From NCBI RefSeq assembly GCF_029917005.1, contig NZ_CP123967.1, forward strand, positions 2,294,001-2,358,000: DNA of 64,000 nt, written 5' to 3'. This DNA comes from Tessaracoccus lacteus. Its GTDB lineage: Bacteria > Actinomycetota > Actinomycetes > Propionibacteriales > Propionibacteriaceae. A model generated the notes under the pieces. That model was given only the letters and a program-made list of their open reading frames with translations, was not told where the DNA came from and made no database searches. Shown in pieces: positions 16,592 through 21,776 of the stretch. The translations under genes were made by a program, and so were the position numbers. How positions within the stretch are numbered: the stretch's first letter is position 1; each line of letters starts with the position of its first letter.

Positions 16592-16699
16592 CCACGGCTC
16601 TCCGCCCTTCATCAAGTCTCAGTATCCCGACTCGCTGTCCACCTCCGCGGCGCGCTTATTGTGGGGCCACGCCCCTCCGAGCCGATAGCGTGGGCGTCC

Positions 16700-17134
16700 A
16701 TGTGCGCGATCAATCTCTGGGCGGTGAACGCCGCGGCCTTCACCACCGAGTTCCAGCGATTCACCACGGAACGGCTCGGCGTCGCGCCCGTCGCCGAAGA
16801 GATGAGCATCGGCTCGAGCCGTGTGCGCGGCTCTTCGCGCGTCTTCACCCTGACAACACGCATGTGCGACTGCGACTCGCTGATCGGCCGGCGGGCCGAT
16901 CCTGCGTGCGAGGATGAGATCAGCGCGGAACGCTGGCTCGGCTGGCTTCGCGAACTACCCGATCATGGCCCGCACGTCTCCCGCATCGCCGTGCTCCGCG
17001 CGTGGAGCCCCGGAAACGATGTCATCACCCCGCAGCGATCGCGCGGCATCCAGATCGGCGAACTCGACGAGACGATCCTGCGCGCCATCCGCGACGACAT
17101 GCTGCTGACGCTCGACTACCCACGAACCCGGTAG
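16700..17134 (+). CDS. Uncharacterised protein, 144 aa
   Basis: I do not recognise this protein. From ATG 16700 it reads MCAINLWAVNAAAFTTEF, contains a cysteine cluster TRMCDCDSLIGRRADPAC and ends RDDMLLTLDYPRTR. No signal peptide or membrane segment is seen; it should be a small soluble protein, and the Cys cluster could bind metal. It lies between the IS256 element and a YchF-tail repeat, so it may be cargo of an element. A terminator hairpin follows 7 nt after its stop, which supports it being a real gene. Confidence 0.5.
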   Translation: MCAINLWAVNAAAFTTEFQRFTTERLGVAPVAEEMSIGSSRVRGSSRVFTLTTRMCDCDSLIGRRADPACEDEISAERWLGWLRELPDHGPHVSRIAVLRAWSPGNDVITPQRSRGIQIGELDETILRAIRDDMLLTLDYPRTR

Positions 17135-17140
17135 AAGACG

Positions 17141-17169
17141 AACGCCCCGGCCGTCATCGACGACCGGGG
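17141..17169 (+). terminator. Hairpin terminator after the uncharacterised gene
   Basis: CGCCCCGG at 17141-17148 pairs with CCGGGGCG at 17162-17169 around a 13-nt loop, 7 nt after the stop codon. Confidence 0.65.
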
Positions 17170-17190
17170 CGATGCACGCAGAAGCGGCAG

Positions 17191-17220
17191 GTCACACGTT
17201 GAAGCGGAACTCGACGACGT
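17191..17220 (-). repeat. Displaced YchF C-terminus (site C): encodes HVVEFRFNV and stop
   Basis: On the minus strand GTCGTCGAGTTCCGC then TTCAACGTGTGA encodes VVEFRFNV followed by a stop, which is the canonical C-terminus of YchF GTPases. No gene leads into it. The real ychF lies 9 kb away and ends in a different tail after VVEFR. This is best read as the original 3' end of ychF, pushed away by insertions, that is, the distal attachment site of the island. Confidence 0.7.
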
Positions 17221-17303
17221 GGCCTGAGGACCTATGAGCGGCTGTCAAACGGGTCATCAGTGGGTCATCAGCGAGTGTTTCCGCAGGTCAATTGGCCAAT
17301 CGT

Positions 17304-17324
17304 TCAGATGTTGAACCGGAACTC
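17304..17324 (-). repeat. YchF-tail-like sequence, site C' (GEFRFNI and stop)
   Basis: GGTGAGTTCCGGTTCAACAT plus CTGA on the minus strand encodes GEFRFNI and a stop, one residue from the canonical EFRFNV end. It lies 84 nt inside site C in the same orientation. It may be a second attachment remnant, or the borrowed end of another reading frame (VRRDAVNPAGEFRFNI). Confidence 0.5.
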
Positions 17325-17541
17325 ACCAGCCGGATTGACAGCGTCACGGCGCACCGGCCCGAGGCCGCTACGGGAGTATCCATCCCACGATGATGGACCC
17401 CCACACTGCTCACGACTGACTCCTGGAATGCGCTCGTGGAACGCCGGACTCATCGACGATGCCCGAACCCTGCACAGCAGCAGTCGCTCGCCCGGTAATC
17501 CGTGATCAGTGACCCGGAGCAGCTGGTGACGATGACCTGCC
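17325..17541. other. Non-coding stretch inside the island
   Basis: No convincing gene, hairpin or RNA is seen here. Short open frames on both strands lack ribosome sites and family resemblance. It appears to be scar sequence between the distal YchF-tail repeats and a methyltransferase remnant. Confidence 0.4.
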
Positions 17542-17665
17542 TCAACTCAGAGTGAAGAAGACCACGTTGCCGCGGAGCTGACCTTGACAGTGCTTCACCT
17601 CCGCCTCGATTTCTGTGAGTGCGGTGTAGAACCCCTCCCCAGAATTGCGATTCCTCGCACTGGAC
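17542..17665 (-). pseudogene. Remnant resembling EcoRI-type adenine methyltransferase N-terminus
   Basis: The minus strand reads EKSSARNRNSGEG and then FYTALTEIEAEVKHCQGQLR and GNVVFFTLS before a TGA at 17542. This resembles the start of EcoRI-family adenine-specific methyltransferases, which open with DEFYTQL-x-DIE-x-ELKHY and KGKVV-x-CNCDDP. Only about 40 residues remain, and no start codon with a ribosome site is seen. It indicates that another restriction-modification type gene once lay in this island. The identification rests on pattern memory. Confidence 0.4.
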
Positions 17666-17669
17666 TTCT

Positions 17670-17815
17670 CGCTGCCTACCGTCGTGGGCCCGACCTTTTT
17701 CCTCGGCCGTCAGCGTGCACGACTATCGGGGCGGGCCGACCCAGCACGAGAGCCTCCATCGATGGCCGGGGCTCCCACCAAGGGGGCGTGTGTGCACACG
17801 TGGACGGCGGCAGCG
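17670..17815. other. Non-coding stretch downstream of the TIR-caspase operon
   Basis: No gene or clear terminator is seen. TGTGTGCACACGTG near 17789 is a short palindrome-like element that could sit at the 3' end of the operon transcript. Confidence 0.3.
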
Positions 17816-18100
17816 CTAAGGAGTGCCAAGCGCCTCGGCGATGATGGGCAAGTAGCGGCGCACCTGGTCCTTGTCACTCTCCTTCTCCGCCTCCGACAGG
17901 TCGGCATATGGTGTTGCGATCTGGTGCTCCCAACGGTCAACAAGGTGTGTCGGTATGACCAAGGAACCGTCCTCGCGTCGCTCACACTGGTCGTGGACGT
18001 AGCGCTGCCAGTGCGCCCACCGCTCGTGCTCGGCGCCCGCGAGGCGATCAAGGAGGTCGGGGTCCCGGAGGGCGGCGAGTACCTGCGAATCAGTAGGCAT
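17816..18100 (-). CDS. Small RyR-like domain protein, third gene of TIR-caspase operon (94 aa)
   Basis: The protein reads [20 protein letters not shown], then AEHERWAHWQRYVHDQC (about residues 23-40), an IPTHLVDRWEHQI segment, and TPYADLSEAEKESDKDQVRR with YLPII near the end. The H-x-x-W pattern followed by Y-x-x-L-x-E-x-E-K-x-x-D-R/K is that of ryanodine-receptor-type (RyR) repeats, also found in small phage and defence-linked proteins. Its ATG overlaps the caspase stop by one base (TGATG), so translation is coupled. A sensor, ligand-binding or regulatory partner of the caspase is possible; function is not established. The family call is moderate. Confidence 0.6.
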   Translation of the reverse strand: MPTDSQVLAALRDPDLLDRLAGAEHERWAHWQRYVHDQCERREDGSLVIPTHLVDRWEHQIATPYADLSEAEKESDKDQVRRYLPIIAEALGTP

Positions 18101-19080
18101 CAGATGAGGTCCTTGTCCACGAGGTTCCAGTAGTGCTGGCCGAGCACCGTCAGCTCGCAGGCCTTGGACTGCATCGCCGCGTGCCACATGTGGGGTGCGT
18201 CAACGGGCCGCACGAGGTTGACCTTCATCAGGTCTTGCAGCACTGCGAAGTCGGCGTTCTTTGCCGGGTCTGGAGGTGGCGTCCCCTCGGGTTCAGCTCC
18301 GCTCCGTTCCGGTTCGTAGGAAGGGTCAAGGCGAAGCTGGGTCGACGGGTACTCAAACAGCGACGTCAGCTTCTGGAGGTCGGGGAGCTGGATCGGTGCG
18401 TCCGCCTTCCTCAACGAGACGAACCTCTCGACATTCGTCTTAAAGACGGGTCGCTGGTTCCATGGCCCCAGGGACTGGTCGACGTGGGCGTAGACGCTGC
18501 CGGGCGTGATGTCGCCGACGAGGTTGGCCGCTGCCCCGTTCAGCGCATCCACCAGCAGGTTGGTGAACACGCCTGATCCGCCGGACTCCATTGCGTACTG
18601 GTCGGCAGTGGACGCCGTCAGAATCGTCACTCCGTCCTTGATCTCGGCCATCGAGGGCGAGGTCGAACTGTCGCCTGCTACGCCGCCGTGGCAGCAGTCC
18701 AAGATGATGATCTTGTTCTTGGCGGGGGAATTGCTGGCGAACGCCATGATCTCGCTGAGTGCGAGGCCGTCGTGGCCGCTCGCGCAGTCACTGGCGCACA
18801 GGAAGCCGCCGGCGCTGTCGATGTAGCCGTGACCTGAGAAGTAGAAGAGCGAGATGTCCGCGTTGTCACGGAACAGTTCCTCCACCGCCCCCCGGAGTTC
18901 TGTGCGGGAGATGGCGGTCTCGTTCCCCGCGGCCGCCATCAACTTGGGCTGCATGAAGTTCACCGTGCCGTCCGCGTGGCGTGCGAGGACGCTCTTGACG
19001 CTGTGGGCATCGTTGACCGCGCCCGACAGCGAGCCGATCGTGTCGTAGTAGTCGATCCCGACGATGAGGGCTTTGCGCAT
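18100..19080 (-). CDS. Caspase-like (peptidase C14) effector protease, 326 aa
   Basis: The caspase fold is clear. [20 protein letters not shown] and [12 protein letters not shown] form the opening. [17 protein letters not shown] carries the catalytic His (residue 84), and [17 protein letters not shown] carries the catalytic Cys (residue 130, before His). [15 protein letters not shown] follows. The p20/p10-like domain ends near 225. The C-terminal 100 residues hold a Pro-rich linker ([15 protein letters not shown]) and an unassigned domain ending [11 protein letters not shown], a candidate sensor. With the adjacent TIR gene it matches TIR-activated caspase defence (type IV Thoeris, as I recall it): the TIR makes a nucleotide signal and the protease degrades host proteins. 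A GTG at 19086 is an alternative start that overlaps the TIR stop. Confidence 0.88.
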   Translation of the reverse strand: MRKALIVGIDYYDTIGSLSGAVNDAHSVKSVLARHADGTVNFMQPKLMAAAGNETAISRTELRGAVEELFRDNADISLFYFSGHGYIDSAGGFLCASDCASGHDGLALSEIMAFASNSPAKNKIIILDCCHGGVAGDSSTSPSMAEIKDGVTILTASTADQYAMESGGSGVFTNLLVDALNGAAANLVGDITPGSVYAHVDQSLGPWNQRPVFKTNVERFVSLRKADAPIQLPDLQKLTSLFEYPSTQLRLDPSYEPERSGAEPEGTPPPDPAKNADFAVLQDLMKVNLVRPVDAPHMWHAAMQSKACELTVLGQHYWNLVDKDLI

Positions 19081-19082
19081 GG

Positions 19083-19448
19083 TCACAGGGAGTCGATGAA
19101 CCCGGCGATGTTCGCGTCAGTCCAGGGGTACGTGGTGACGCCCGGCAGGTTGGTGCGATCGCTGCTGTAGGCCCAGATGCCGCGGATCGGCTTGCCCTCT
19201 TCCTTGGCGCACTGGATCTCCCACTTCTGCCCGCTGGACGTGAGCGAGTTCTTGCTGACCAGGACGATCACGCCGTGCGATCGCTTGATGCGCGTGCGTA
19301 CTTTCTCCTTCCACTCGGACTGGTACGGCTCCTTGACGGACATGTCGATGAATTCGTACGGCGACCGCGGGTGGAGGGACTGGCCCTTGAGGAAGTCGCG
19401 CTGGCGCTCGTCCTCGATGGCGAAAGCGATGAAGATGGTCTTGGTCAC
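19083..19448 (-). CDS. thsB-like: ThsB/MTH538-like TIR-domain protein, 121 aa
   Basis: From a GTG at 19448 (AAGAGG upstream) the protein is a single TIR-like domain: [60 protein letters not shown], then [20 protein letters not shown]. The order and spacing match the MTH538/ThsB family, the NAD-consuming signal producers of Thoeris. Glu77 in WEIQCAKE is the expected catalytic Glu. The stop overlaps the start of the caspase gene. A TATACC box at 19497-19502, about 45 nt upstream, could be the operon promoter -10. It would sense phage and make a cyclic ADP-ribose-type signal (inference). Confidence 0.82.
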   Translation of the reverse strand: MTKTIFIAFAIEDERQRDFLKGQSLHPRSPYEFIDMSVKEPYQSEWKEKVRTRIKRSHGVIVLVSKNSLTSSGQKWEIQCAKEEGKPIRGIWAYSSDRTNLPGVTTYPWTDANIAGFIDSL

Positions 19449-19568
19449 GGTGCACCTCTTGGCGTTGAACTGGCCGCTTGTCGGCCTTGCGTCAAGGGTA
19501 TAGAGGGCCACTGACAGTTGGGACACCAACAGAGACGAGAGGACCTCACGACCTGAAGGATGTCGACG

Positions 19569-19860
19569 GACGGAGTGTCGGTCCTACGCCGCGTCGCCGA
19601 GCTGGTCGCCGAAGGAGATGTCGATGTCGACGCTCTCGATAAGCCTCGGGTTGACGCGCTTCTCTCCATCGATCACGGGGTTGACTTCGAGCCGCGCGGC
19701 GAGGATATCAGGCGCGGTGGCCAGCGGCTCGACGGTGGCGCGCCGGGTATTCAGGGTCGCTGTCGAGGAACGCCTCGGCGGGCTCCTCAGCGGCCAGCAC
19801 GGGCACGTTGAATCGGCCTGACCTTCGCTCCGACTTCAGCAAGGACGGGCTTGATGAACA
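19569..19860 (-). pseudogene. Degenerate gene remnant, unrecognised
   Basis: Two minus-strand frames look protein-like but do not join. One gives SGRFNVPVLAAEEPAEAFLD (around 19825-19760). The next, shifted, gives ATVEPLATAPDILAARLEVN then PVIDGEKRVNPRLIESVDID and ISFGDQLGDAA, stopping at 19584. A frameshift near 19745 would connect them. No start codon with a ribosome site is visible. I do not recognise the family; it lies between apeA and the TIR operon. Confidence 0.35.
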
Positions 19861-19985
19861 GGAAGCACTCGTAGGAGATACATGTGCGGGCGTCGCGGAT
19901 GCGGCGTCGGCCGTCGGCTGCGCGACGATCTCCTCGTGCTGGAGGTCGCCCGGCTGCATGCGGGGAACTACGGCGTCTGCGTCGC
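19861..19985. other. Non-coding gap downstream of apeA
   Basis: Nothing convincing is seen on either strand. A minus-strand frame (MQPGDLQHEEIVAQPTADAA) reads into the degenerate remnant and may be its 5' part. Confidence 0.3.
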
Positions 19986-21470
19986 TCAGGTGTTGGACCC
20001 TAGAGCCACCAGACGCTCACTCGCTGCCTGGGAGACCGCCCGCAGCTGCGGGTGCTCTCGCACGATCTGGCGCTGCCGCTCTGCCGGCAATCCAAGCTCG
20101 TGCAAGACGTTGAGGATCACGACGGCGGTCGTGGTCTCAACGATGGCGATCAGCTCGTCGATGGAATGGTTAGGCGTCCGGCCCTCGTGTGCGAGGTCAT
20201 TACGGGCCCGCGTCGTCCGCCTCGCCCAATGGTTGAGGTCCGGCACAAGCTGCGCAATGGCTTCCTTATCGGGTCGAGCGGCGAGGGCGTGAAGCCGGTC
20301 CCGGAGCGTCGGATCGTTTCTGATCGCCCCCTTGAACCTGTCTCGGTGCTCCTCGGGCACCTGCCCAAGCATCGCGTCGCGCATCGCCGTGAACACCGCC
20401 TTGGGGAACGGCTTCTCATCTATTCGGAGGCCGCGGTGCAGAACCTCGGCAGCGCCCACTGCCGTCAGGAGGTTATTCTCGATGAAGCGCGCCGGCGCAT
20501 AGCGCAGACCCAGGATCATGTTGGTCGCTGCCTGCAGTCGGCCATGCGCCTCGCACCACCGGGGCACGACGTCCTCGAACGGGAGCGACTCACACGTGAA
20601 GAACACGCGGCGAGGGTCAACAGCCTTCGCGTCGTGCTTGCCGAGCGCTACGGGCGAGTAGAGCACGTCGGCGCGCCGGCGCGGCAAAGGCTGACCGTTC
20701 GCCAGGACCGACTCGGTCCCGGCAACCTCCAGCTGGAGCCAAACCACGCCAGCGGCGCGGTGCGTTGCCAAGGCAATCAGGTCCTGTATCAGGCTCGCCG
20801 CCTTCAGCGCGGCACTCAGGGTGAACGGTTCGGCCCGGCAGACACGGACGGAGGCCGTGTCCCGCATGCGCCCGACGGTTCCGCTCTTGCGCTGGTCAAA
20901 GAACGGCAGGGTGTGAGTGTGCACGAGGCGATACTCTGTGCCATCGACTATCACCGACTGCGCCTCGACCGGCTTCACGGAGATGGTCCCGGTCCCGTCG
21001 ATCTTGCCTTCGGAAGCGCCGAGGAAGCCCTCGAACACGGACGATGCAGCCCAGAGCCCCAAGTCCTCGACCGAAACCTCGGCCACCGAGAACGCCGCCT
21101 CCTCTTCACCGCTGACGTGAGCCCCGATGATCGCAATCGTAGCCGTCACGGTCTGTGTGTCGGGGCTCTTCACTCTCGCGAAAATGGTCCGTTTCCCGCT
21201 GCTGGGGACGCAGCCTAGGAGTGTGACCTCACGTTGCCCGGCCACGCCGTGGATGACGTCCCACGTCCTGCCGCCCTCGTGGTAGGCCGTTACCCCAGGG
21301 GCAGGATTGGAGGTGATGCGGTCCTCGAATGCACCGATCAGAGCGAGCGAGAGGCTGCCCTCACCGTCGTACCGCAGGATGCCTGGGATCTGCTTGCCAG
21401 GGTCGTCCGGCAGCCACCACAGGCCAGCCCACTCGCCTGCCTCATCGAGATTCAGAGGATCGTTAGTCAT
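19986..21470 (-). CDS. apeA: ApeA-like HEPN anti-phage protein, 494 aa
   Basis: The protein opens with the ApeA N-terminal beta domain: EWAGLWWLPDDPGKQIPGIL, RYDGEGSLSLALIGAFEDR, VIHGVAGQREVTLLGC. It ends in an ApeA-type HEPN domain. YAPARFIENNLLTAVGAAEV is typical, and the RNase motif R-x4-H is present as RNDLAH (Arg423, His428). ApeA proteins are single-gene anti-phage HEPN ribonucleases that block growth on infection. GGGAGAGAG precedes the ATG. A broken copy of its first 76 residues lies just upstream, beyond a YchF-tail repeat, so the locus contains two generations of the gene. Confidence 0.87.
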   Translation of the reverse strand: MTNDPLNLDEAGEWAGLWWLPDDPGKQIPGILRYDGEGSLSLALIGAFEDRITSNPAPGVTAYHEGGRTWDVIHGVAGQREVTLLGCVPSSGKRTIFARVKSPDTQTVTATIAIIGAHVSGEEEAAFSVAEVSVEDLGLWAASSVFEGFLGASEGKIDGTGTISVKPVEAQSVIVDGTEYRLVHTHTLPFFDQRKSGTVGRMRDTASVRVCRAEPFTLSAALKAASLIQDLIALATHRAAGVVWLQLEVAGTESVLANGQPLPRRRADVLYSPVALGKHDAKAVDPRRVFFTCESLPFEDVVPRWCEAHGRLQAATNMILGLRYAPARFIENNLLTAVGAAEVLHRGLRIDEKPFPKAVFTAMRDAMLGQVPEEHRDRFKGAIRNDPTLRDRLHALAARPDKEAIAQLVPDLNHWARRTTRARNDLAHEGRTPNHSIDELIAIVETTTAVVILNVLHELGLPAERQRQIVREHPQLRAVSQAASERLVALGSNT

Positions 21471-21488
21471 CGCTCTCTCCCGTGGCGA

Positions 21489-21530
21489 CTAGTTCTTCCC
21501 ACCAGACGTTAGTCCGCTACGGAACTCCAC
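21489..21530 (-). repeat. Internal YchF-tail repeat (site B): encodes VEFRSGLTSGGKN and stop
   Basis: CCAGACGTTAGTCCGCTACG then GAACTCCAC (21502-21530) matches the end of ychF at 26255-26283 in 25 of 29 positions, including an unbroken TACGGAACTCCAC. On the minus strand it encodes VEFRSGLTSGGKN and TAG, against VEFRTGLTSGASKK in the present ychF. It lies between the broken and intact apeA genes and is best read as an internal attachment junction between two stacked islands. Confidence 0.8.
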
Positions 21531-21540
21531 ACCCGCAATG

Positions 21541-21767
21541 CACGCCGTCGATGACATCCCACATCCTGGTGTCCTGGTGGTACGTCGTCACCTCGGGAGC
21601 GGGGTCGAGGTGAAGTGGTCATTGGGAACACCGATCGTTCACAGCGAGGGGCTACCTTCGGCGTTGTCCCAGCGGATGCCTGGGACTTGACCGTCGGGGT
21701 CGTCCGGCAGCAATCACAGGCCAGCCCGCTCGCCAGCTTCGTCGAGGCTGAGTGGATTGTCGGTCAC
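21541..21767 (-). pseudogene. Broken 5' copy of apeA (about 76 codons, several stops)
   Basis: From a GTG at 21767, 9 nt after the res stop, the strand reads VTDNPLSLDEAGERAGL, stop, LLPDDPDGQVPGI and so on, then DVIDGV, parallel to MTNDPLNLDEAGEWAGLWWL, PDDPGKQIPGIL and DVIHGV of the intact ApeA. It carries at least two stop codons and a shift. Homology ends exactly at the YchF-tail repeat (site B). It probably was the third gene of a mod-res-apeA operon, truncated when the next island integrated. Confidence 0.85.
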
Positions 21768-21776
21768 CACCCTCTT

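Noticed and set aside
17135-17815. A tRNA gene as the island attachment site
   Set aside because: No cloverleaf was found; the repeated sequence encodes the YchF C-terminus instead.
19560-19811. Plus-strand frame MSTDGVSVLRRVAELVAEGD as a gene
   Set aside because: No ribosome site or family; the opposite strand shows more protein-like sequence in this stretch.
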